In this document: positions 11,003-58,991 of the stretch, in pieces
How the letters are laid out: the number at the start of each line of letters is the position of its first letter
Numbering within the stretch: position 1 is the stretch's first letter
Origin: Larix kaempferi
Taxonomy: Eukaryota; Streptophyta; Pinopsida; Pinales; Pinaceae
Assembly: GCA_027924585.1 (NCBI GenBank)
Contig: BSBM01000232.1
Span: forward strand, 30,899,001-30,963,000
Direction of reading: 5' to 3'
DNA length: 64,000 nt
Made by a program: the position numbers and the translations under genes
The notes under the pieces: model-generated
What the model was told of the DNA's origin: nothing
The model's database searches: none
Seen by the model: the letters and a program-made list of their open reading frames with translations, nothing else

Positions 11003-12000
11003 CCGTTCGCACATGAACTGATTGAGGGCATACACAGCAAAACATATATTTGGTCTGATGTTGGTCAGATACATCAATGAACCAATCAATTGGCGATACA
11101 TGGTGGGATCAATCAAATCAAAATCTGAAGTAGAATCTCTCAACTTCTTCGAATTTGCATCCATCGGAGTATCCATGGACTTGCAGTCCAACATTTTGAA
11201 TCTCTTCAATATATCAATGGTGTATTTTCCCTATCCTATGAAAATCTATTTCTGCCTCTCCCATACTTCTAATCCCAAGAAGTAGTGCATCAATCCAAGG
11301 TCTTTCATTTCAAACTCAGAGGCAAGATTCTTCTTACACCATACAATAAGTTTCTCATTTCTTGTGAGAAACAAGTCATCAACATATAATACCAAAATCA
11401 GTGGCTCATCATCTACAACCTTGCAGTAAAGGTTGGGGTCTACATCACTCTTGGAAAATCCCAAGCTCACCAGGAATCCGTCTATTCGTCCATACCAAGC
11501 ACAGGGTGCTTGCTTGAGTCCATACAGTGTCTTTTTCAATCTGCATACATGAGACTCCTTTCCTTGGACAATAAACCCATCTCGTTGTTCGATGTAAACT
11601 TCTTCCTCAATAACACCATTGAAAAAGGTTATCTTCACATCCATTTGATGCAACTTCCATCCCATAGTTGAAGCAATGGAAATAATGGATTTGATGGAAG
11701 TATATCGGGCCACGGGAGCAAATGTTTCATCATAATTGACTCCCTCTTTCGGAGAGAATCCTCTAGCTACAAATATGGCCTTGAATTTCTCAACACTGCC
11801 ATTTGTTCCATGCTTGATCTTGTATAGCCATTTATAAGTCACTACTGACTTCTCCTCAGGTATCGGCACAACTTCCCACACATCATTCTTCATGATGGAT
11901 TGATTTTCTTCCATCATGGCATCCTTCCAAACTTGATGTTTGGATGCTTCTTCGTAAGTGGTGGGTTTTGAGTCAATAATGTTGCTCAACTGTGCTACAT
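10949..12000 (-). pseudogene. copia element A: reverse transcriptase and start of RNase H
   Basis: The minus strand reads the copia RT lead-in (HQVWKDAMMEENQSIMKNDVW, with KWLYKIKH next), then VARGFSPKEGVNYDETFAPV, DVKITFFNG, the catalytic LYVDDLF near 11390 and MKDLGLMHYFLGLEVW. Stops fall near 11246 and 11230, and the same frame continues with GKYTIDILKRF and QFMCERRQIHWIAAKHVLGY. It then stops dead at the LTR of B. The YVDD site is intact, but the stops and the interruption make it non-functional. Confidence 0.88.
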
Positions 12001-12619
12001 AACTAGAGAACCGCTGAGGTCTTTTGCTTTCTCTGGAAGCATATGTGGGGCTTCATTCCCTTCTGCATCCTACAGGGTCTGTTGTGCCCATCCAGGTCCT
12101 TTCCGACTTGCAACATCTCTGGGGATATCAACTGGATCTATGGGATCGATAGGTTCATCCTTTCTGCTAGCTCCCTCTGAACTGGAGGGGGAGATGATCT
12201 CACCTTCTTTGGTTCTAGCATTTCTTCATCATCGATCTCCATATCTGATCCTCTGCCTTTCCTGACAGCCATCTCTTCTTCAAAGGTTCCTATTGACTTC
12301 AATCTGTCTGGATCCTGGAATGTAAATTTTGTAAGCCTTTGAAGACTCACTGTATCCCACAAAGGTTCCCTTCTTGCCTGAAGGTTCTAACTTCGTTCCT
12401 TGGGCACATGTATGTAGACTGATCGGCCTAATATCTGAAGGTGGCCCACTTCTGGTTTGATTTATGTGAAAGCTTCCTCCGAGGTCATCCTTCTAGGATG
12501 AGAGTCATACTCCTCAAAGCTTCCTCCTAAACATCAACGAGATTCATGTGTCCACCACTTGTTCATCGGAACAAGTCTCATCATCCTTCTCTTGTAGGCC
12601 ATATCACATGGTATTTTCC
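12000..12619 (-). pseudogene. copia element A: integrase C-terminus / linker remnant
   Basis: The minus strand holds scattered coding pieces between integrase and RT, such as FEEEMAVRKGRGSDMEIDDEE (12138-12362), in shifting frames. At the upstream end, next to the module at 12620-12995, it reads YKRRMMRLVPMNKWW, which has a counterpart in element F (YKRRTTTFVPTTKF). Most of the integrase is missing. Confidence 0.5.
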
Positions 12620-12995
12620 CTGCAAGTCAAAACCCGACTAATGATCAGTGACATTGCATAATCAAATGTAATGACAATAGTTTACACAGGAATCTTAGCT
12701 AATACTTTAACACAACAATCATAAACATGTATTCCAAACACATCTGGGGACTATCTAGATGTCTGCTATCTCCACTAGAACATGCCATCAAGAGTATGCA
12801 CTACTCTATGCATGCAGGAAGGAGATATCATTTAGACTAGGTCCATCATGTGTTCATGAAGTTTTGTGTAGCTCATATGCATAATGAATATAACAAGGTA
12901 AACTATATCAATTGCTCAACACATTAGATCTGCATATAATAGTTATGAAGACATATAAGACAAAACAGATCTATGTAAGCAAGAAAACAAAATAC
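12620..12995 (-). other. intron-like module in copia A (GT...AG)
   Basis: On the minus strand it begins GTATTTTG and ends TTGACTTGCAG. It shares several blocks with the 52120-52547 module of element F, for example the CTAGATG..ATCTC.ACCAGAACAT region and GTTTGCACTACTC-like text. Both copies are flanked upstream by GGGAG-CCAC and downstream by the YKRR coding block. In A the upstream partner is gag; in F it is the integrase core. Whether it is truly spliced is unknown. Confidence 0.5.
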
Positions 12996-13088
12996 TTATC
13001 TCTTATTGTTTTTGTGTGTGGGCTCCCACTGCCTTCTTGTGGGAACCATTAGAGACTTGTGTTCTTGCAATCTATATCTTCATATCTC

Positions 13089-13480
13089 CTAGAAGAAGAA
13101 CTCTGAACGATCATCATCCCTTGGCTTCTTGTGATGATGGTCTTCTTCTACATCAGCAGTTGAGGTTGCATGCTTCCTTTTACTTGAACTTCGACAGCTG
13201 CTGACGTAGTGTCCATATTTCCTGCACCTATGGCATTGAACTTGAGATAAGTCCTTCTTCTCCTTCTTTCGATCTGGGGAAGGACTAGATCTCCTATCTT
13301 GGTGCTTGTGTTTATAAAACTTTCTTGCCTTTCCTTTTCCTTTCTTGGCATGGGATATGAATGCTTGATTCTCTTCTCGTTGAGTGCCATGGAGTCTTTG
13401 TCGTGCTACAATGCTTGTCTCCTCCTGAGTACAATCTGCCCAAAGCTTATCAAACTTTGGTAGTTTGGATCTATTACTTA
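13089..13480 (-). pseudogene. copia element A: gag C-terminal part with zinc knuckle
   Basis: The minus strand reads SKLPKFDKLWADCTQEET, then a basic stretch, then the zinc knuckle CHRCRKYGHYVSSC (CX2CX4HX4C), then a basic tail. The open frame extends up to 13607, but the part before residue about 45 does not look like gag, so element A is cut near 13480. Protease and most of integrase, which should follow, are missing. Confidence 0.8.
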
Positions 13481-14464
13481 TGCTTTGTGTTAGCACTAGT
13501 TTCAGAGTTGGAGAAGGTTCGATCCCTGCTAATAATGAGTAAGGTCTGAAATTCCTGAGTTGTATGACCCGGCAGAATGCAAGTGAGATCTCCGAATGTC
13601 TATGCATAGGTAGGAGATGGAAATGATTGAAGAGCTCAAGGTTTTAACATTGCAAAGGAAGGTAAATGCGAAAATCCACCCAAAGTTATGTGGAGGCACG
13701 AATGAGCGAAGCAGATATATGGCAACGGAGATCGACAGCTACAAGCAAGTTCGCAAGGGTAAGATGCATGGTAGAGTATGGGCGGAGCTTTGTTAACCCA
13801 CAGGAAAATCGACGATCAGATCGACGGATAGAAAAAGGATCTACGGTCATCAAGTGGTTCGCCAATTAAACATGCAAGGAGAAATGAACTTTTTGTATTT
13901 GCGAAGTGGCAGTAGGCTCCACATGTTTTGACGGCATAGATCTGGTGGAGATGAGCATGAACGGCGGGCATTTTGTTCGCAAATTCAACATGCACGAACA
14001 ACCAACACTTTCCAGATTTGCGAGGTTTGGTAGGGGCCGCACCTTTGGACGGTCAAGATGCGGGTGTGATGCAAATCGACGATCGGCATTAGATTCGCCA
14101 ATTGAAGGTGCGAGAAGGCAGCGCTCTGAAGGATGAAGACTGCGAAGGATTGAGGAGTTAAACAGGGAAAGAGATCGATGGCGCGGGATCGATCCTGCAG
14201 GTGGACGGCTCAAAGAATTCCTTTGTCATAAGAGATGCAAGACTGATACGAAAAGATAAATAATATAAAAATGTCTTTGCACGAGGTTTTAGGTTATTGT
14301 TTGTCCTGTACATTGGAAAGCGAAAGCCGACGACTGTGAAGAAAGCAACCACCTCAGTCGCTAATCTTTGACCAGCTGTTAGTAAACCAGGTAGGGCTCT
14401 TGTCCTCACATAAAACTATTTAAATGGTTGAGCTAGGAGAAGTAGAGCCCCCGGGTTTTTAGCA
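13481..14464. other. unassigned stretch with diverged internal repeats
   Basis: No gene could be supported. Related blocks recur: GATTCGCCAATTGAAGGTGC, GTTCGCCAATTAAACATGC and GTTCGCAAATTCAACATGC, together with GACGATC and GGACGGTCAAGAT. This looks like repeat-rich transposon sequence (LTR or untranslated region), but no boundaries were found. Confidence 0.4.
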
Positions 14465-17400
14465 CCAAAAGATAGAGGAACTGTTAGAAGACAGGGATGC
14501 CGAGGTCTAAGACGCTATATTGACTAATGGACCCATTGAAGCAATAAAAGATAGACTGGAAGTGATTAGGAACCAGGGTATAGATGTGCATAAGGTATAC
14601 AGGTCGTTTTTCAGTTTTTCAAAGTCGAACAAACCCTAAGCTTCCCTGAATTCGTCGACTGGTGCGCTAGTAATTACTCCTCCTCGGAGAGGGCACTTAT
14701 GGATGCGTCTGGTTCAAAGATCTTGTGTCCTGTCATCCCTGTTGTTATAAGAAAAGCCTTGTCAATTCCTGATGAATTCAATCTGAATTCCAGAGAATAC
14801 AAGGAAGAATCCCTAATTCAGTATTTTAGACAGTGTACAGTTGAGTTAAAGCAAAGTTTCTTCAGAGTTTGCCTAAAGCCTAGTGTCTCATTGCAAGACC
14901 AGCCTTTCCCAGTTGAAGTCAGTCTTTTTACTAGGGAGTCTAAGTGTGTCATAACCATGCTAAGCCAATTCTTAGGATTAGACACAGATATGTATGTCAC
15001 TGAACCCTTGATGAGTCTTTTGTTCGTCCTTAGCACCTGCCCATTAGAGTCTGAAGAGTCTGACCAGTCAATCCAGTGTGCTTGCCTTAAATTTGATGAG
15101 TTCTTAGCTGAGAATATCCATTCTCAGCTAGTGGACTTCCACACAATACCAGAAGTTTCAAGTTCCAAGCATATTTGCTGAGGATGTTCTTGTCATTTAA
15201 AGAGGAAAATTTGCAGCTTCTTGAGGTGATGCTCACAAAGGCAATGCACACAGATTACAACAAGTTCATGAACAACCTCATGTCATAGGTTTACAATGTT
15301 TTTTATTAGGAAAGATTGCCCAGGGTGTTAACAGAGATGAAGGAGATGTTGCAACCTTCTCCTGAGAAGAAAATTGGAGATTGGTTTCTCTTGAAACATG
15401 GCATAGTGATCAAAGTGTATGGGTTTTCTCATTCACCTTACGTACTGTCAACATTTTTAACTCCTAGAGTGTTTGCTCTAGAATTCATCAGGAAAAAATT
15501 AAGGGTAGAAATTGAACATTTTATGGATCATAAGAAGGCTTCAGACATCACATTTCCATGGTTTGTAGACCCATTCATCATTAAGAATAAGGCTGCCCTT
15601 TCAGCCATTGTGTGTGATAAGAGAAATGGGGTTTCAAACAAAAGTTGCCATCAACTATGACCCCCATCACATTATCTCCAACAGAAGGAAAGACAATAAT
15701 AGAAAAGAATTTGTGCATTTTGAGTTTGCAGGTATGGCCGAGACTGCTAATTGGTTGGAGTATCCCAGCAAAGGTCGGATGGATGTAGATATACAAGATA
15801 ATTCCACCTCCCTTGTACAAAAATCCACATCATCACAACCTGGCACCTCCAGCTTGGTCCCGACAGTTGGAGCAATTATACCCCTTGCCAGTTGCTCTGA
15901 GAACTCCAACAAAGTGGAAGTCATTGAGGCCATGGGCGTAGAAGATGAGGGCACAGAAAGAGCCCCAAAGAGGCAAAAAGTGGAGGAGACAAGGAAGCAG
16001 ATGGTGCAGGTGAAAACTGGTCGAGGCAAGAAGAAATAGATAAAAGCAAATGTGCCTGCCTTCGAAATTAAGGAGTATGTATTTGATAAGGCAGCTATTG
16101 AGCCTGTTGCACAAGGAAAAAGTAGATAAGAACTGTTAGATGAGTATAAAGAGAAGGAAGATGCAGCTTCAGAAGAATCAAAGTTGTATGCAGAGGTTAG
16201 ACAACTATCCAACAAGAATGTGTCCTTGGCCATTGTCGGGAGCCGTGCCCAGAACACTTTAAATTTGGCCCTAGCAATCAAAGATAAGGCCACTTAGGTG
16301 AAAATGAACCTGCAGGACATTCCCATCCCTGACATGATCCACCTACATAAAAAGACTGGAGATGTTATTTATGCTAAGCTGTTGAACGTTGCATTAGAAC
16401 TGTCCAAATTGCAATCCAGTAAGGATAAGATGGGGAATCAACTTAGATAGGAAAAAGGTGGAGAATAAATCTCACCAGGCACAAATCAAAAAGTTGCAGA
16501 CAGCATTGTTGGCTACTGAAGGCCAAACAGACAAAAGGACAAGCATACAAAATCTGTTAAATAAGAAGGATAGTACTATTCAAACACTAAAGAAGAAACT
16601 AAAGATTCCTTCCACTCGGTTGGTAGAAGCATCTGAGCTGACAAAGCTGGAGAAGAAAAGAGAAGAGCTAAGAAGTGAATTAACATATTGTAAAGCCAGG
16701 TTGTTGAAGTTTGAAGAGAAAGAAAAGCAGTGGCAAAGACATATGTCCCTTATAGTGGAGAGTGAGAAGAATCTAAAGGCCAAAGCTGAAGATTTGGAGA
16801 AGAAGTTGCAAGAGAAAGGTAAGGAGTTGGAGAGTATGATCACCCTTTCCTCCATTGAATCTGGAGATCTCTCCATTGTTCAAGCAATGGCACAGGTAAG
16901 TCTGAAGGATTTAGAGCTAGAAAATTTGCAGAAGCAGAACACAGATCTGGAAAGCAGAGTTTCAGAAGAAGAGCAGGAGAGGAAGACTTGGGAAACTAAG
17001 TACCTAGATTTACAGGTTAAATATGATGAATTAATGAAGCAGGCTACAGGTCAAACATCACTGCAGGAAGCAAAGCAAGTAATCTGGGATGATGTTATAT
17101 CCGAAACAAACAAATTAAGACCCTATCTTGATTTTATTTTAGACAAGGAGGCTGTGATTAAATTGGTCAAGCAAAGTGTAACAACAGCGAAGGAAAAATT
17201 GAATAAGAAGCCTATTGAATCTGCTGAAAATGCCATAGAGTTCTTGAATGGCCTAACTGAGGGTGAAGTGAAAGCGACAGGCATAAAGAACAGATTATCC
17301 ACCATCATTTGGGCCAAGAAGGTGATAAACAAATATCAGCAGTTAGTTACAGTTCAAGCCAGAATAGATATTATGGCACACTAATTGAAGCTCTTTAGAA

Positions 17401-17633
17401 ATATGTTTGATCCATTGTTTAAGAAAGGGCTTCCACTCTTTTGGGAAGAAGATGGTACCATGCTGACTCAAAAAGAGTATCAAGATAGGTTGATGGAATG
17501 CAGGTTGAATCATGAAGACTTTGCTGACATGACCCAATCACTGTCTGGCAAAACAGTGGTGAATAAGTTAACAAGGGAGTTTGGCAAGAAGCTTGTGCAC
17601 ACCTTCAGAGCTATTCATATAGAGATCATATAG
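14465..17633 (+). pseudogene. decayed coiled-coil protein of unknown function
   Basis: A coding signal about 1000 codons long runs through several frames. About 14465-14700 reads KIEELLEDRD, IEAIKDRLEVIRN and FPEFVDWCASN. 14699-15181 is open. 15316-15660 has GDWFLLKHGIVIKVYGF and DITFPWFVDPFIIK. 15608-16039 ends in a basic patch (RAPKRQKVEETRKQ). 16458-17384 is a 308-residue, heptad-rich Lys/Glu/Leu coiled coil. A last part ends at 17633, after a TAA at 17382-17384. There are at least six stops and three frame changes. I do not recognise the family. It may be an extra ORF of a retroelement or a dead host gene; the surrounding transposons favour the former. Confidence 0.5.
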
Positions 17634-18540
17634 AATTACGAGTATCGCTAAAGGAGGTGGCCACGTCAGATCTGCCAGCTACTGACCAATGGAAGATTGT
17701 GGAGAAATATGGAAAGGCCAAGCTAATGTTGCATGCATAAATATTTTTGGAGATCGTGGAGATTTGCAGTTGGAAGACTTAGTTACTTAGGCTTTGTTTA
17801 TTTACTAGGGTCTGTTACTAGTCAGTAAATATTCATTGACACATGTAAAGGGCAGTTTAGCCTATTTGTCAGCTCTTGTTGTTTCTGTTGTAATTGATTT
17901 TCAAGAATGATGGGCCTATCTGCATAGGTGTCATTGCGGTTGTAACAACTTTTTGTTAGGGTGACTCGAGCCTGAGGATTGTCTGCTCCTATATATTCAC
18001 AGGTAATAGAAAGGAAAAAGGGTTGGAACCCGTGAGAACTTGAGTTTTGTATTTGAGATCTATCTTTAACAGAAATTACAGAGCCGGGGCTGGCATTGTT
18101 GCATAGATTCCTATGTTATTTACTTTGCAATCTGTATCTTGTTTCCTTATGTGAATGTGTTCCTTGTTATCTATTCCATTTTGTTATCTCTTTCATGTCT
18201 GAAATAAGTGTTTGATAGTGCAGAATTCATACATGTATGCTCTGTCTATTGGTTTTAGATATTCACAAAAATCTTTCTACTAAGGTTAGCATTTGATTCA
18301 TCCTTGTTAGATGCCCATGTTAATGGATTGTTCTTCATTTCTTCTTTATCACCATACAACAACATTTTGATTGTAAATGAGTAACTACCTTGCCTTTGTT
18401 ATAAAATTTCATGGCATAGCATTGTAATTTGATATATGTGTTATATTTTGACTCCATTGCCCAATGAATGCTTACCTTGTTTCAATCAAACAACAAATCT
18501 GATTTTAATTTGTATTCATATAACTGGCCTTGTTAAATAA
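17634..18540 (+). other. LTR-like non-coding stretch after the coiled-coil frame
   Basis: It has no gene. CCTATATATTCACAGG at about 17990 looks like a TATA region, and the text GAACTTGAGTTTTGTATTTGAGATC to ACAGAGCCGGGGCTGGC (about 18040-18095) resembles the end of a plant LTR followed by a degenerate primer site. 18100-18540 is AT-rich with no visible feature. The LTR call is tentative. Confidence 0.3.
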
Positions 18541-18559
18541 TCAGTGAGAGATCCCTCTT

Positions 18560-19143
18560 TGGAAAGAAAGAAGTCAACTCTCTTTCCTAAAGCTTGGTTT
18601 TGCGTGTTACCTCGAAGAGACCTTTCCCACAACCTGAGGGTCAATTTGAGTGCTAAGACTTTGGATAAAGGACTCCCAAGATGGTGGAAGACAATTCAAA
18701 GTGGTGATGACAAGCTCATTTTCATCAATGGGATCTCCACTGGTACTAAGCTTATCCCTTAGTTCTGTGATCCTCATGAAATATGAGGCAATGGATTCTG
18801 ATTTGGATATCTTCATATTTGAGAGTTGGTTTCTCAATGTCATGGATACATTGAGGCTAGTGTGTTCAAACAACTTCTTTATGGTCTTGAACATTTTCCT
18901 AGTAGTCTTCTTTCCTTAAATTTGTGGAACCAAATGATCTCTTACTGAGTCCACTAGAATCTTTCTTGCTCTGACATCATTCTTCTTGCATCGAGGTTTG
19001 TCTTCTTCGACTTCTAGTTCAGGGACCTTCTCATTTACAATTTGTAATAGGTCATTTTCTTCTAGTAGTAGAAAAACCCTAGACTTCCAAGAGATAAAAT
19101 TGGAAGCTCCTTCCAGACGATCTTCAACCTTCATACCAATCAT
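18560..19143 (-). pseudogene. copia element C: gag N-terminal part
   Basis: On the minus strand, Met at 19143 opens MIGMKVEDRLEGASNFISWK and VFLLLEENDL, followed after a frame change near 18900 by FKTIKKLFEH, MTLRNQLSNMK and ITTLNCLPPSWESFIQSLS. This is the usual order of a copia gag (UBN2-type domain). It is cut at about 18560 before any zinc knuckle, and no pol follows. The start is preceded by leader and primer-binding site, which supports the orientation. Confidence 0.82.
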
Positions 19144-19489
19144 CTTGTCTGCAAATCTGGTCCAAAAACCCTAGCAGGAGCTAGGTCAAAAATGAAAGTT
19201 GATAATTTGAAAAACTGAAACCATAGATAAATGCGTCTTTCCAAGGAGATTTGAATTGAGGTAGAGATGATCCAAATCTGTGGAGAGAAATGGGTTAAAA
19301 CTGAAACCCTAATTCTGCTGCAGCCACAGAGTTAGGTCAAAAATTGAAAATTCTCGGAATTTAATTCCGTCTTCACCAAAAGATGTGCTTTGCTAAAAAC
19401 GAAATTCCTAAGGCTCTTTTTCTCCAAAATGATGGGTGAAGACTTCACAAGATGAAACCCTAGTTCTGGCAATGGTTTCTTCTAGAACT
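19144..19489 (-). other. copia C leader
   Basis: Non-coding sequence between the primer-binding site and gag. It has several AACCCTAG/AAACCCTAATTC-like stretches like those in the leader of B. Confidence 0.55.
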
Positions 19490-19501
19490 ATTCTGATACC
19501 A
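19490..19501 (-). other. primer-binding site of copia C
   Basis: The minus strand reads TGGTATCAGAAT, which matches the initiator tRNA-Met site for its first ten bases. It touches the LTR edge at 19502. Confidence 0.8.
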
Positions 19502-20046
19502 TGTTAAATTTCATACATTCATAGCATAACATTTCAATTGCATAAACAAGATCACTAGAAGAAATACAAAGCACAAAACAATAACACAGAGTTTAACCTG
19601 GGAAACCCAAATGGGAGAAAACCCATCAACCTTCATATAGAGATGATAATCCTGAGATCATAGTAAAAAGATAAAAGAGAAAATGTGGAAATGCTTTCCA
19701 CAAGTAGAAACCCCAAAATAGCTTCCTTATCCAGCAAATGCAAACTTCTCTCTATCTGGGTGATGGGAACTTCACTTGAATGAATGAGTGAATAATGAGG
19801 TGCACTTTACCTCTATTTATACAAGTGCAAACATGAAAAATCCCTAACTGGGCCGACTTCACTTGGGGGCAATTAATAATTTAATTTTTAATATTTTATT
19901 TTGTTTCTTTTCACCCCAAGGTTTACATTGATTCTTTCATGTGTTTACATAGATAAATTACATCAAGTTCATCTCCCTTAGAAGGTACAATCAAGTACAA
20001 TAAAATACAATAAATAATATCTTCCGAAGTTGCGCAAAATCCAACA
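19502..20046 (-). repeat. 5' LTR of copia C
   Basis: On the plus strand it starts TGTTAAATTTC and ends AATCCAACA; it is 545 bases long. It shares an AACCTGGGAAACCC block, CTATTTATACAAG and ATATCTTCCGAAGTT with the LTRs of B and F. No 3' partner is visible, so C is a 5' fragment. Confidence 0.75.
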
Positions 20047-21258
20047 TACATAATTGATGACAAAGTGTCACAGTTACCTCCCTCTATTCCTAGAAGTATA
20101 AAGATGAATTGATGGAGGCTATTCCAGGGAGACAGCATGGAGACTATCTTTGGCAAAGGAGGGTGCACCTGCTGTAAATATTTATTCTGGCATGGAGGGC
20201 ACAACAGTGGTGTTATAACAGTCATATTGGCAGTTACACAAGCAGCAGAGGAGCGCTCCACATAAGGGAGTTACTTTAACTATTATTGACACATAGAGGA
20301 AGTCCCACTTGGGTCGAGTAGTACTCCATCTCCATGCAGAATGGTGCATCACTTTTAGATATTTTGGGAGCATAAAGGGCAACTCGGGCTTGGAATTACA
20401 CTTCCCTCCTATTATTAGCAGAGAGGCATTAATGTACCCTCCCTGGATCATCCTATTAGAGCTGGAGAGAAGAGAGTTATTTTTATCAGTTGTTCTTTGG
20501 TCCTTTCAACCTTCTTCCATTTTTCTTCTCCCTCTCTTTCTTGTCACTTTGGAGACTTAGTAGCAACATAGAAGTGCAATCTTGTTAGCAAGAGAGCTGA
20601 TTTGTGAATTTGCTAGAGGTGAATGTACTATTGTGGTTGGTAATGCATAAATTTTTCCTTTGGCTATCAAAATAACTTTTATGTGGACAGTGGGCTAGTC
20701 TGCTAATACTTTTGGTTGCTTATTGTTCAGAGTGCAATTTTCTTCATTTACAACATAGGATTTGACACATCTATAATGCAAATTCTGTCTTTTTCCTCCA
20801 TTCACCCAATGGACTAAGGCACCAGTCAATTTCAATTTATTTTATCAATCTTTTGTCCGAAACATTTCTAGGGACATCCCCCTGCGGTTAGCATGCGCTA
20901 ACCCGAAGAGAGAGAAGTCCAACCAAGGTGCCAGTAAGCTGGCCTTCTGATTGTTGCACCCGAGTTTTCCTCATTGATCCTTCGCCAGATCACTGCAGAC
21001 AATTTCAAGAGCTAACAGGTATTTGCTGTCTCCTGGCTAGTGTGAATTTGCTGAGTCAATAAATTGTGTATATAAGATTGGCCAATGGATTTTAGATATA
21101 TTCTTACCACTTTGATAATTGTCTGAGATTATGAATGGCAACCATAAAATTGGCTCTTATATGGATTTTTGTTAAGTCAATGAATTGTGCATATACAATC
21201 ATCTAATGCTTTCTACAGAGTTCGTATGTGACAAAATCACAGAATAAGTAAAAAATAA
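20047..21258. other. region downstream of the phosphoglucomutase gene
   Basis: I see no gene here. It contains a short perfect hairpin (GGTTAGC ATGC GCTAACC at about 20886). The stretch next to the gene probably includes its 3' flank. Confidence 0.4.
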
Positions 21259-21264
21259 TTTATT
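21259..21264 (-). terminator. possible polyadenylation signal of phosphoglucomutase
   Basis: AATAAA on the minus strand lies about 166 bases past the stop codon at 21430. The distance fits a plant 3' UTR, but such hexamers are common in AT-rich DNA. Confidence 0.35.
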
Positions 21265-21429
21265 TATCAATTCTGTAATTGATAATATGCATGTAATTCA
21301 CCATAGTTCATGCACATAATTCAGTATAATTCAGCCACTATTGCAACCAAAACCCTCATCCTGCACTGGGAATAATAATGACAGAAAATTTTAATCCCTC
21401 AGAAAATAAATAAATCATAGTAAGTTGGA

Positions 21430-57645
<36,216 letters not shown>

Positions 57646-58906
57646 CTGTAAAACAGTTAAGAAAAGAAACTTGGATCAAAACATGCACAACATATAAATA
57701 TTCAAGCAAACTATAAATAGTTCAGTACCCTGGGCTAAGAGACAAACATTACCTATAGCCCCAAAACCAAAACTATGGGCAGATGTACCTCATCTTCCAT
57801 GGAATGTGATGTCAATCAGCTACTGGATACATTCCTCATTGGTAGTTTTTTTTTTGGAAATGTTGCTTACAGTAACTTACAGCTATCCTTCAGCTAAGCG
57901 GATGTGCTATGAGAGGTCATTTCTATGCTTTTAAAATCACCCATTGGAAGTTTTTAATTTACTCTTTGCACTATTAACAAGCTTTTTATTCGCTGTTGGA
58001 GATCTTTATTAAGTTCAGTTTCTTAGAAGAGGAGAATTAATGTGGAACGAATCCCCAACATAGGTATATGTCACATTAGTATGACAGCTTGCAACATCAC
58101 AAGGCCCACAAGGCATGACACCAGAACTATCAGTGACATTAGTACTGGAGTGAGGGAGGATGCTATCACATCAACCTGGAGACTTGAAAGTTGCACCCCA
58201 AAGCCAGCGGCCGGATTGGAAAAGCTTTTGGTGCAGGTAATGCTTTAAACACCATATCTGTCTCACAATTGTTATGCATGTAGAATTATTCACTACACAC
58301 ACAATAAAACTACTTTCTGAAAATAAAGTTACACACTGGGACCCTCCCAACGTGAGCACTATAGCAGCAGCTGCTGACATGACACTCTGCACCAACCAGT
58401 TGGCTTGATGATTTGAATTTGGCTGTTGGTCACTAATTGTTTAGCCTGCGCTGCCTTTATGGTGAACATTTATTTTTTGGCTCTGCATGGCATCCATTTG
58501 GTGTTGGTGATAGGACTGGTAGATAACAGCATTATGTTTGTGGCCACTGACTGTGGACAAACTTTTTTTTGTATAAAATGCATATAAAGTATAAACTTTA
58601 TTGTATATTAATAAAATGAGAAGCTTTTTATTCAAAAGCAAAACAAAAAAATACAAACTTGTGCATGAGTATTTATCTCACATAATTACTAAAATTTAAT
58701 TCGATTCAAACTAGAAACAACAATGTAGGATAATATTTTGTTGCCCAATATTTACCATTTGGGTTTTTCTGCCTTTTTTTTAGATTATTTGTTTGGAAAC
58801 GCCATTAACATTTTGTATAAATCATATGTAATATTTAGAGATTTGGAGATTTCAATAAATTTTCACCATATTTCCAGAGTTCATATTTCGAGAATAACAA
58901 AGATTT

Positions 58907-58944
<38 letters not shown>

Positions 58945-58956
58945 GAATAACAAAGA

Positions 58957-58991
<35 letters not shown>

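Noticed and set aside
10115-13480. First read as a circularly permuted copia (pol-LTR-gag in one element)
   Set aside because: The LTR outer edge is exact and the primer-binding site is on its inner side, so insertion of one element into another explains it more simply.
15667-16293. 208-codon frame on the minus strand
   Set aside because: Shadow of the plus-strand coiled-coil frame; no motif of its own.
20886-20903. Perfect short hairpin GGTTAGC ATGC GCTAACC
   Set aside because: Stem of only seven bases, no T-run and no conserved neighbour; no terminator or RNA gene can be claimed.
58330-58395. Minus-strand frame beginning MSAAAAIVLTLGGSQ with a possible GT donor, in phase with the next exon
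   Set aside because: Too short and not Ser/Arg-rich as a transit peptide should be, and no promoter-like context; most likely chance.
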